Below, in pieces: positions 1 through 9,813 of a DNA stretch of 64,000 nucleotides. Position numbers and translations under genes: made by a program. The stretch is taken from NCBI RefSeq assembly GCF_022376445.1, contig NW_025955004.1, positions 1-64,000 on the forward strand, in the 5' to 3' direction. Position 1 is the stretch's first letter. The number at the start of each line of letters is the position of its first letter. Source of the DNA: Fomitopsis serialis (taxonomy: Eukaryota; Basidiomycota; Agaricomycetes; Polyporales; Fomitopsidaceae). Below the pieces are notes generated by a model, which saw only the letters and a list, made by a program, of their open reading frames with translations, made no database searches and was not told the DNA's origin.

Positions 1-2255
1 CGCGCCGAGGAGGAGTGTTGAGGTCGCGCCGCGATCTCGATCTCCGCCACCGTGCACGTGACATACCGCCGGGGGTGGTTCGTCCGTTTCCGCCTCTCTC
101 CCTCTTTCCTCAGTCGAAGTTGAACCACGACTGAGGTAAGCCCCCGCACACATACTATACAATACGTTCAGTAGCTAACTACCTAGCAGCGTCTGACCGA
201 ACGTCTAGGTAGATTAATCTAAGTCGAAGTTGAACCACGACTGAGCGTCTGACCGAACGTCTAGTCTCTACAGAGAAGTGTAGAAAGTCTGACTGCGAAC
301 CACTCGTATTTATGTTGGAGCAGGGTGGCCATAAGGTTAAAGGGATCCTCAAGCATGCCACCGTCCGAGCTGCATGCTCCTACGGACGGCCCCACGGACG
401 TCCCAGGTCGGAGTGATGTGTGGCCATACAAGCCACTGCGCTCGGAGGTCAGATCGACTTCAGTGCGACATATGATGACCTAAGCGGTGACCTCGCGCAC
501 GCAACAATTCGACGCGGTTGCACGACGCGGCGCAGTTTTCTGCGATGGGCTCCTGCGGATTGATAGACACCGATAAGACTTGAGCTGCCAGCATGTGTGG
601 TTCAGGTCAGGCCGTTGTGTTGTAGTTGCAAAACTGTCGCGGATGACGTCCAGATAGAGAGGATGCTAATCAAATCAAACTCTGGTGCCGTTAGTCGGGC
701 TCGACGCACGATTGGGCGATACATACAGACGAATCCGAAAAGCTCTGGTTGCCTTCGCAGACATGTGACACCAATGACCAGACGCACTGCCGAAGAAAGT
801 CAAGGAAATGACATCATGATATGAACGGATCATAGAAACAAGAGACCGACAGACGGGTGAAATTCTAGAGCCACGTCACAGACAAGATCTGATACGCAGT
901 GGTGGACGCGTAGCGCAGTTACTGTAGCATTCCCAGAGACATCAGCAGGCCCGAGATGGTCCTCAGGCTGTCCATTCGAACCGAGGCCATCGCCAATCCA
1001 GTACTTGCGTCGTAGTTGGCCCTCCGTGCCGCGCGGGTTTATAGACTTACCACCCACTGACTGCTGTATGGAATCCCGTGACATCGGCTGATCCGAACGC
1101 TCACGCCGCAATGTTCATACCCGCACATGTGTTAGCTAGAAATGAGGCGCATGTCAGGGCAGAAACATAAGCGCAATGAATACTACTCACATTTGGCAGA
1201 CGAAGGATGTGAGGCCTTGAGAAATAACGGGACAGTCAACTATCAGCGCGACTATCGGATCGCTCATCAATCCGAGTCTCTGCGCAAGAGATAGCAGGAT
1301 GCTTCTCTGCGTTGTGCAGGATCGCGGAGGGTGCGGACGGACTCGTAGTATTACATTAGCCGATTCTGCCTCCGAGTGCGCCACTTGTGGCTCTTCAAGC
1401 TTCAAACGTCAAGACTCGAGCAAGAAGAAAGTCATCCCCAGGAACTCGAGGATAGCTGCCTTGACATCGGTTTGCCAGTTGTCGAACAGTCCTGTATGCT
1501 GAGCACAGCGTTTAGGAACAGATCGAGGACTAGTACTGTAACGGTGAGGCTATAGAGATGCCATACAGGAGCCACGTTTTCAGGCTAGCGCATCAGGGAT
1601 TGTGTCAGCCTCATCCCTGTCTGGAGTCATGGGCGGACGTACCAAGCTGACTGCTATAGTAGTCGTCCATGTGTCCGCGGCGACCGCGACCAAGCCGCCG
1701 ATGGTAAAGTCCAAGATTCCACTGGCAAGTCCGCACGAGTCACTTTTGTCTAGACGCTCAAGATCATATCGCTACGAGACGCCACGTCGAAGTCACAGTC
1801 GAAGTATTGACCAGAATTGCCGCCCAGCATCAGGAAAACCCTCTTTTAGCAATAACGACGAATGTTGTATTATTACCGCGAAAGACAAGTAATTGTAGCC
1901 ATTCGTATGTTCGCTGTAGTAGCAGTATATTCGCTATGGTCGAGAACTCAAATATGAATAACACGATATTGCGAAGAATGCAGCCGTGTTCGGGCCAGGG
2001 TTCTACACTATTATATGGATCATTCCCTTTATTCTCTTATTGTTCGCAGTACATTCAGCACACAGACACGTAGGTATCAGAAAACGTGGAATGCATTATA
2101 ATGTACTGTTGACGATCCAGGACAATACAGCCAGTACTACTACTACTACTACTACTCGTCGGCGAGCTACTTCTAATGTATAATACTTGTGAACCACTCG
2201 AGATCGGTACGTATCCATCGTATGGCTCCGGCCAACACTTGATGTATGGGCGAGA
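1..2255. other. Repeat-bearing stretch without a supportable gene
   Basis: No reading frame here gives a recognisable protein or a convincing exon chain. A 24-bp unit at 112-135 recurs exactly at 222-245, and a 20-bp unit (starting GCGTCTGACC) at 189-208 recurs at 245-264, so the two units alternate. A microsatellite of seven TAC units lies at 2135-2155. On the minus strand around 1640-1760 a short hydrophobic reading ends at a possible GTACGT donor, but it is too short to assign. Confidence 0.6.
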
Positions 2256-2779
2256 GAAAGCACGGACATGCGAGCTAGCGGATGGCCGAGCAGAAGCATG
2301 AGTGAACGGGAGCGGGTGGGTGGACAACTAGATCGGGTGGACAAGTGGGCGGGCGAAAGAGCGCGCGGGCGAGAGATGGGTGAGCGAAAGGGAGCACGGG
2401 CAAGATTGGACGTGGGCAAGACGCGGCGCGGGCAAGAGGCAGCACAGGCAGGAGATGGTGCAGGCGAAAGGAGGCACTGGCGGGCGAGCAGGCGGGCGAG
2501 CGGGCGAGAGAGGGCGGGCGGGCGAGAGAGGGCGGGCGCGGCGAGAACTTGAAGCCACCGGCGGACGCATGCGCAAGAACGACGGGTCGGCAGATGAGCG
2601 AGCTCGCAGGAGGATGAGTGTGCGGGCGGGCAAGAGCGGGTGGGCGAGCGAGGTATTGAGAAGGTGAACTTGGGCAGACGAGTGTGCAGATGAGAGTGGG
2701 CAGACGAGAGCAGGCTAGCGAGTGGGCGGACGAGAGCGGGCTAGCGAGTGTGTGAGTGAGCAGGCTGACGCTTCGACGC
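2256..2779. repeat. Purine-rich GGGCGAGC/GAGTGGGC low-complexity tract
   Basis: About 500 bp of imperfect short G/A-rich units such as GGGCGAGC and GAGTGGGCAGACGAGAGC. A 26-bp unit at 2694-2719 is followed directly by a copy at 2720-2745 with two differences. Read on the minus strand it is pyrimidine-rich. It begins right after what looks like a GTGAGT donor of the phosphatase relic, so it may be a swollen intron of that gene. The open frames here are products of composition, not genes. Confidence 0.8.
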
Positions 2780-2829
2780 GTGAGCTAGCAAGAGGGCAAC
2801 GGTGAGTGGGCAAGAGCAGGCGATAGCTA

Positions 2830-3190
2830 CTCACCGGCCCTTCCATTCTCAAGCTCAGCCTCAATGAACTGGATCGCGGCGACGACGTGACCGAGGACTT
2901 CTGCGCCGTCTTCGGTGTCATCGAGGTTGATTTGCAGTCTCTTAGGGCCTGTGGGGCGCCCGTCTGGCTTGAGCTTTGGACCCTACAGAGAGGCACGCAC
3001 CTCGTGGATGCGTACGCAGCCGCGCATCGCAATACGGACGTTATGGATGTTGTACCCACGGAGCTTCTCCGTGTTCAACGCGCTCGAGAGGTCGCCGATA
3101 TCCACCGTGCTCGCGAATTTGCGTTGTTGATGTTGACGAGTCGTTTACCCCGAGCGTGACGGCAGGGAAAGGGAGGACGAGTGTGGAATC
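2830..3190 (-). pseudogene. Relic of a dual-specificity protein phosphatase
   Basis: Minus-strand translation from about 3120 gives IGDLSSALNTEKLRGYNIHN followed by VRIAMRGCVRIHE. After a short break it gives RLQINLDDTEDGAEVLGHVV and AAIQFIEAELENGRA. This is the order of the N-terminal half of a fungal dual-specificity (YVH1/DUSP-like) phosphatase: the GDLSSA start, the RIHE strand, the LDDTED general-acid loop, and the helix before the P-loop. A GTGAGT donor follows, but the HCxxGxxRS catalytic loop that should come next is not found; only C/T-rich repeat lies there. An in-frame stop splits the two halves. I read it as a decayed or truncated copy. The family call is by motif, and the activity is presumed lost. 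Confidence 0.55.
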
Positions 3191-3404
3191 ATGCGACGGC
3201 GACGTCGCCGACGTGGCGATGTGAGCATGTGATCTCGTTCAGGGCAGACATTCCTGCCCTTATGCCATCTGAGTTTACCGTCTCTCGACTGGCCGCCGCT
3301 CCCAGTACAGTACTGGCCAGCGACGTCGACCCATTCTTTGAATCTTTCGTTCATCGCGCGTGCCCTGAAGACCCCACAGCAGCCGTGCCACGCAGCACCC
3401 CCTT

Positions 3405-3835
3405 ATGTCCGAGTCGACCCCACCTAACCACTGCATCATCATCAACCGGTCCGTCGACGTCGCGCCAGGTGGCGCCATCAACGAGCACCGACAGACGCTT
3501 GTCGGTGCCGTGCTCAGCCTCTTTCAGGGCAAGCCGAGGGCGCCGTCTACGAAGACCCGTAAGTCGTTGTTTCCTTACACCACCCCCTTCTCACACAGCC
3601 AGCCTGCCAACCAGCGACGACCGTGGCCAAGAGTGTTGGCAGGATGTCGATCATCGCTCAGTTCTACGGCCTCCCTGAGCTCGACCGCGCCTCCAATACG
3701 AAGTCCGTGCAGATCACCGCCGCGGACGCACCGTCCACAACTTCCTTTCATGGCCTCCAGAAGTGCGCATCTTGTGCCGAAGACAATCTCGTTTGACACC
3801 ATCTGAGTCATGACGAGCACCGTTGACATTACCAG
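3405..3835 (+). pseudogene. Relic of an NTF2-like/SnoaL-fold protein gene
   Basis: Forward exons read INEHRQTLVGAVLSLFQG, then after a GTAAGT donor and a CAG acceptor VAKSVGRMSIIAQFYGLPEL and DRASNTKSVQITAADAP, later LVPKTISFDTI and a stop. Length and order resemble the small fungal NTF2-like proteins, in which a first helix is followed by an AQFYGL segment and a strand with the TISFDT pattern. The frame changes between pieces, and the C-terminal strands are missing or shifted. It is divergent from the phosphatase relic and shares its odd repeat-filled intron. Family assignment is tentative. Confidence 0.4.
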
Positions 3836-4010
3836 TAAGATTGGCTCATTCACTTACCTACTCGTCTGTCCGCCTGCCTGCATCCACACATCCGCTCGTC
3901 TGTCCATTCACTTGTTTATTTGCTTGCCCTCCTCATTGTTCGCTCACTTTGTTACCTCTCGCTCACTCGCCCGCCATCACCGGCCCGGCTGTCATGTGCA
4001 TGTCGTGTGC
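3836..4010 (+). repeat. Pyrimidine-rich CTCGCTCACTCGCCCGC-type tract
   Basis: Immediately after a GTAAGA donor-like site the plus strand becomes a run of imperfect CTCGTCTGTCC, TTCACTTG and CTCGCTCACTCGCC units. Its vocabulary is the reverse complement of the 2256-2779 tract, so both tracts are pyrimidine-rich on the sense strand of the relic gene they follow. From 4011 to 4617 I see no gene. Confidence 0.6.
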
Positions 4011-4617
4011 ATAAATTGCATGACTGCGTGAGGAACTTGTTCCCCCCGCCAAGCTCAGCATGTATAACCTCCCGAAGGTGTGGCTCGGTGGATGATTTGG
4101 TTCCGACCTTGTAATATAGTCCGTAATTTTGAAGACATCATGTACCCAGTGAGAGGAATATATGAAAATTACTGGTTGTGCGAGAAACGAGTACAGGTTT
4201 CGGAGTAATACTCGCGAATACGAGCGGTGCGATCCATGGATCTGTAATGACAATTTATTATTGAGCGTTCGGCGGTGTTCCGATTATTCTTGAACATTTT
4301 AGATTGTTACCGCGAATTACGGGGGGAGGGTTTTCCTGATGCAAGTTGCAGAGTGCATCACCGAAACTACTGTTTCTACAAAATACGCTTCAGGCCGGGC
4401 CCACCGACCACAGCCCCATATCCGTGGCTCCTTCAGTACCCGCAGACAGCCACTGGCAGCAGCCCGGGCTCACCGGGAGTCCCACTGTCCACTATTGTCC
4501 CACAACTTCATTCTGAGTGCTGTACGGCCACGAGGATGAACCGCCGAGTGGTTCAGATGGGGATCAGTGGTATGCGCACCAAGGGGAGTCGCAAGGTCGC
4601 AAAGTAGTGAGATATCC

Positions 4618-5863
4618 TCAGCGAACTGAGATACCTTCCAACGCCGCCGCCAATAGAAGTGCAGAAGAGCCGTCATTTGACAGCACCCTGGTCTCCTCCA
4701 TATCCCGCAGCAGTTTATCAATATACTCCCCCGCACCCGACAAATGCGCCACGCGAGCCGCAGCCGCATGGAGGCGCAAGTAGTCTGGAGACGGTAGGGG
4801 AAGCTTCTCGGGGTCCGGAGTCGTGAAAGTCATTGTCGGCGGTATTTCCCTCCGATACATCTCGTGTGTAGACTTGGGCGTGTATGTGTGTGGCGTGTTC
4901 TAAGCAACATCATTATTTGTGGACTCGTCGGCAGAGATATCAGTTGGTAGGTACTCACAGTGCTTTCAAGCCACAATTTGAGCCTATCAAAGAAGGAATG
5001 CTCATTGAGGCGGAGTGTCATCACGTTCTCCAGCCGATGAATGTTGGCGCCGTTGAGTTCATCGAGCACCCGAGTGTTTCCGAAGACAGCCCATACTGGA
5101 GCAGCATATTTGTGCTAAGAATAGGTGATTCGTAACCTCAGGCCAGCACAAAACTAAGAAGGCGTACATTCGCACCATCTTGATCAGTACCCGATGTCCC
5201 AACGTTTGCGGATCCAGAGAAGATGTGGGCTGCATGGGTGATCGTAATGGGAGCATTGGCTGGGAGGATATGGGGCTTCCGTTCGACAGAAAACATGTCA
5301 AATGCGCCAGTGAGCATGCATCGGTAACCATCCCGTATGAAGGCCTGGCGATCAGCGTAAGTGAGAAAGCGATGTTGTGAGCGGCGGTGAGTGTACACAA
5401 AACACCTTTTGTTTTGCTGTCGTATGATCTTGGGGCGCCTCTTCCAGCAGATATTTTAGACTTTCATGCATGCCATCGAACGAGGGCCTTGAAGGGCGAG
5501 TTGATGGAGTTGAAGTGCGGCCTTTGACAGCTCGGACTGCAGCGCAGTATATACGTTTCACCATCTGCTCTCTACACCGAGTAGCACATAGGGGTACTCA
5601 CAGCAATGGAGGTAACGATTGATGTATAGTATCGCCAGACGTTCGAAGTCATCGTCGTCACTACATGAGTTGATTTCGCGGGCAAGGAAGTCGCGACCTG
5701 TATCACTGGGGGTTTCGAGCATAGAGTAGCCCAGGATTCTCGTGCGTACAAGGGCGGTGGCGTCGCTAGTTGTATTGCCGACCTGTTCATAATGGAGGCA
5801 TTTGGCATACGCGTCCTGCCATGGCTGGAATACGTAGGTGTTCACTGGTAAAGGTTGAGGCAT
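4618..5863 (-). CDS. HNH-nuclease-domain protein (basidiomycete family)
   Basis: Five exons on the minus strand. Exon 1 starts MPQPLPVNTYVF at 5863 and holds the family's N-terminal helices (RTRILGYSML, then a C-S-DDDD motif and LAILYINRYL). The next exon has SRPSFDGMHESLKYLLEEAP. The third carries the nuclease core, RDGYRCMLTGAFD and then THAAHIF. The fourth has LNGANIHRLENVMTLRLNEH followed by SFFD, the Asn and second His part of an HNH-like fold. The last has PDPEKLPLPSPDYLRLHAA and ends at a TGA at 4618. Large families of such single-HNH proteins exist in Agaricomycetes; their role is unknown and a nuclease function is only inferred. All introns have standard borders and no frame break is seen. 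A retro-type insertion sits 66 bp upstream of the ATG and may affect the promoter. Confidence 0.8.
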
Positions 5864-5928
5864 TGGGTGTTGTACGCGGAGTAGCGTGACTCATCTAGAG
5901 CAGTGCGCCGAGCAGAACTCGCATTACT

Positions 5929-5942
5929 GAGTGACAGCGGTC
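5929..5942 (+). repeat. Left target-site duplication of the poly(A) insertion
   Basis: GAGTGACAGCGGTC, identical to 6846-6859. Confidence 0.75.
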
Positions 5943-6845
5943 CATCCCTTCTTGACCTCGCACCACCATCATCCCCCTTTAGCGCCCGCGCTATCGGCAC
6001 CCATCTGCCCTTTCTCTCGCCCGTCCCATCCTCACTCAGTGTCAAGACTCGCCCAACTCGACCCCCACACTCCTTTCTTCCCTATATCGACCAACTCGAT
6101 AATGAATCGGGACCGTGGACGACCTCAAAAAACCGATCGCGGGTTGCAGACCCGATCCCCTTCCTGTCCCATCGATCCCGCTCCCGCTACGCCAGGCCTG
6201 AGCTTGCCCCTCGCTACACGAAAACTGCCACTGCTGGGGAGGAGGTCTCCGCAATTACACAGCACCCACAGCCAAGCAGGGCGAGGCGCCCTTTGGGCGA
6301 GGACTGGATCATGTCGGCGGGCCCCCGACTCGCTTAAAAATCCTTCGACACAAACGATGCCGTTGGGGGGAGTCGTTCTCGGCGCCACCCTCGTTGGTTG
6401 ACACCAGCCCTGGGGGTTTTGAGCGTGCTATACATTGGGCTGCAAGCGGCATTGTGAAGGCGGACACGGTGCAGGGGGGGCGGGGGCTCTGGGAGCGCCC
6501 TTGGTGATGTGATGGATAAGCGCCTATCGTAACTACAGGCGCGCTCAACGCGCCTTCGCGGGGAGATTATGATGGTTAAGTGGCCCACCTTACGGGTCAC
6601 TGGGGGATGATGAAGACCAGGACGATACCTACGACTGCCCACACCCCGACACGCCTTGGATGCAGGAGGGGCAGGGGCTGGGAGGGTGGTGAGGTCGCAG
6701 GGAGGCGGGGTTCTCGGGATCTGGGGATCCATGCTGCAACACGGTCTGCTCACGTCGGACATCCCTTATTATTGTTGCCCCGCATGTACCTACCGTACGG
6801 GCCTAAAACATGGAGAATAAAAAAAAAAAAAAAAAAAAAAAAAAA
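5943..6845 (+). mobile_element. Poly(A)-tailed retro-type insertion with 14-bp target duplication
   Basis: A ~900-bp segment ends in a run of about 26 A (6819-6845). It is bracketed by identical 14-bp copies GAGTGACAGCGGTC at 5929-5942 and 6846-6859, the second touching the A tail. This is the footprint of target-primed reverse transcription (LINE, SINE or retrocopied mRNA). The body has a pyrimidine-rich start and an ATG at 6102 opening a 99-codon frame (MNRDRGRPQKTDRGLQTRS...) that I do not recognise. I find no reverse transcriptase, and no tRNA-type A and B boxes I would trust. It could be a SINE, a truncated LINE or a processed pseudogene. Orientation is plus by the tail. Confidence 0.7.
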
Positions 6846-6859
6846 GAGTGACAGCGGTC
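6846..6859 (+). repeat. Right target-site duplication of the poly(A) insertion
   Basis: GAGTGACAGCGGTC, starting at the first base after the A tail and identical to 5929-5942. Confidence 0.75.
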
Positions 6860-7546
6860 GGCGGCGGGCGCCACCGTGAAGGCGTAGGGACGCGTGACCG
6901 CGTCCGGACCTCACGCGCACGCCCAACGCACGCCTCACCGACACCATAAAGCTCAGGTATGTACAGTATACCAGTCAACTCCGGCAATTTGCCTCTACAT
7001 ACTTGATTGATCTTATGATGAAGCCGAGAATTCAGCTCACAGTATTCGACTGACCGAGTACCACAGGCGGTCAGTATCAAAATGACAGTGATACGGTCGA
7101 TGTCGGCTGGCATTTCAGCGTTGTCTACGTTCCTACCTTCCAGTCAACGCCGACCGGGTGTCATCTCATGACCTGAGATTATTGAACAAAAGTATGTTAT
7201 CGCGAAGGTATTTAGTTGCGTCCGAAGCTCAGACCACAGGAGACAATTGGGTGGTTTTCTGTCGTAAGTAACATGAGAAACGACAACTTCGTAGCACGAT
7301 GGTATGACCTACGAATACAATGATGTCGATCAACTGCGTTTAACCCTTTTTATCAGCTCGTGCATACAGGAGACAGACCCCGTTACGCACCGACACGAGC
7401 GCGCTTAGATCCACGCACGCGTTGCACACGCGGCCACCGGATCGCGACAAGGCGCGTTTTCGAGTCTTCGACCCAGCACTGCTACTAGACGTGTCCAGCC
7501 ATCTAGCTGATTTCTCTCAAGGACGATAACAGGTTTGTGGTCAGCG
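6860..7546. other. Intergenic stretch before the first F-box gene
   Basis: No coding exon could be supported on either strand. It should contain the promoter of the F-box gene at 7547. Confidence 0.5.
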
Positions 7547-9570
7547 ATGGAAGTAAGCCAACGTAGTCAGCCGATATAATGTGCTTGTGCTTACTGACGT
7601 GTCTCAGGTGGTAACCTCTACTACCGAAAACGATTCGCCGCGAGACCTGGACGACGCCTTGGAGAATCTCTACGAAGCCCTTGGACGGCTTTCAAGCTTG
7701 GTAGGAAATGTGTTGGACGCTTGTCCTGCGAGGTGAGGAAAGGTGTTTGAATTCTACCTGATGGTATTTTGCTCATCATCGAGGGCTCCTAGGACTAGCC
7801 AGGTGAGTATCGTAATGGCCCAGATTAGAGATCCCAGCATACAGAAAGTTCCTCGTACAGCTCAAGCAGTGGCAACATGTCTGGCATGAGCCGATCACGA
7901 GGCTCGATAAAGCGACGTCTGTGCTGAGGACGCTGCGAAATCATTTCTGCCTAGTGGCTGCTCTGCCGCCTGACATCTGGCGCAGGATATTCTATCTCGG
8001 ATTCGTCTCCCTGGACCAAGAGGCGTTGAGCTCCGATGCCCCCCCAGGCTGCATCCAGGTACCGTTGCGCACGGATTTGCACGGTCTCTTCACCATCACC
8101 GCAGTATGTCACTATTGGCGCGATATCTGCGTTTCGACGCCCATGCTTTGGAGTCAACTTGCCAATGGCGCTCCCGGGCTCCAGAAGCTGGTTCTCAAAC
8201 ATCATCCCACCGTGCCTCTCACAATGTCTCTCACATGCGATGTCCCTCGCAACATGCAGATGCTTTCAGACATACCAAATCCGCGATGCAAAGCATTGCA
8301 TTGGGTCTCTTGCAGGCATCACATTATTGCTCAAAGCAGACAACTCCCTATCTCCGGTGCAGATCTCGAGACTCTCGTACTAGGAGGGAACCCGACGTGC
8401 GCATGTCATACCCAACCCCTGCCTTTGAGGTCGTCTCAGGACACTACCTTGTTTGATGATGATACTCCCCGTCTACGCAGTGTGTCGTTGGTCGGCCTAA
8501 CCTGGGTGCCGATGAACCGTTTTTCGACCCTCACCCAACTCCTGATAGGCCGTTGTGTCTGGCGCCACCCCGTCGCTTCTATACTCGACCTGCTTCGGGA
8601 CACCCCTCATTTGGTGGACCTCGTACTCTCGAACATGTTCCAAAGACCACCAGACGAACCTAACATCCCTGAGGTGGCAGGAAAGGTCCGTTTGCGTAGT
8701 CTCCGACGGCTCGCGCTGCGCAACATCGGAGACCGGAGTATCGCTTTGATACTTTCCAAGTTGGACATGGCATCGCAGTCCGTCACTGTCATCGGCCATT
8801 GGATCCCCCGCCGCTCCTTTGGTAATATGGGGCGGGAATTACCTGAAGGCCTCTCTAGGCTTACGTGTATGCGACCCATTGGCATGCATCTCAGAATCTT
8901 GCCAGCCTCCCGAGAGGACCAGGTCCATGGTCAAGGCCATCTCACTCTGTCTATTGCCGCCGTCAACGAGCACGCCGGCGTACTTCTCAAGGACAAAGTC
9001 GTCCGCCCGAATCGTCTAAGATACGACTTCCCTGCCAGTGTTTTCCAACTCTCGCATCTGCACGATTTATGGTGCCTGGATACGCGGCACTGTCCCAGGA
9101 AGGATCCATGGCCCTCACGACTGTGGTCTTCCTTATTGCCGGAGTTGACAGCCATGGAGAACCTCACGATTTTTGATTCCAGTCTTCCTCACATCGTCCA
9201 ATCGCTCAATACCCCTGAGTCCGTGCTCATGCGAGGGTGGTCGTTATGCCCTCGCTTGACGAGAATCACCGTCCTCGTGTCGCGCAGGTACCTGCCAATC
9301 AACGAGGTGATGTCGAAGCTCGCCATGATACGAGAGCGGATACGGTTCTCGCACATCACCATTGGATATCTCCCGGATTACACGGGAACAAGGCTATCTC
9401 GAAGCGATCGAGACCGCCTTGACGAATCTTATGAGTACCTCGATCTCGACGGGGTCCCTCCTGTGTCGCCTCCATGGCCCGACCAGTCCCAACTCCCAGA
9501 TATGCCCGCCGCATATTGGCCATCGTTCGAGCGGTGGTCCAGTTGCATGGCACCCGACGACTCCTACTGA
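7547..9570 (+). CDS. F-box domain protein, paralogue 1
   Basis: Exons 7547-7552 (Met-Glu), 7608-7732, a 10-nt micro-exon 7793-7802 and 7849-9570. The join reads smoothly: ALENLYEALGRLSSLVGNV, then LDACPA-R-TSQ-FLVQLKQW and HVWHEPITRLDKATS. The F-box follows (AALPPDIWRRIFYLGFVS, then TITAVCHYWRDICVSTPMLW), and a ~450-residue tail has scattered leucine-rich segments (LRSVSLVGLTW, LRSLRRLALRNIG). F-box proteins usually bring substrates to SCF ubiquitin ligases through Skp1; the target here is unknown. The gene at 24000-26102 on the other strand has the same four-exon layout and clear sequence similarity over the full length. The start is chosen because it gives the same tiny first exon as in the paralogue. 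It ends convergent with the protease gene. Confidence 0.85.
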
Positions 9571-9813
9571 TTTGGCCCAATCAGGACGTACATAGGCGAG
9601 AGCCGTCAGTCGCAGTTTGCTGTAATCGGACACTCTGGCTCAACATCAGCGTGCGCAGTATAGTGCTCTCACAACCTATGCGTTCACAATTCTATCATTG
9701 GTGGGTATGGTGGGTATCCGTTGATACAAGACAAATCACTATGTATGACATCAATAAAAATACAAATAGAATGAACTCCGAGATGAATGACAGTTCTGAG
9801 ACGTGTTCGTTAT

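Noticed and set aside
2096..2667. Several Arg/Ala/Ser/Pro-rich open frames on both strands
   Set aside because: Produced by the G/C-rich repeat tract; lack of stop codons here is due to composition.
5903..6401. 144- and 156-codon frames across the poly(A) insertion
   Set aside because: The first crosses the border of the insertion, and neither shows a protein family; the second may be a remnant frame of the element only.
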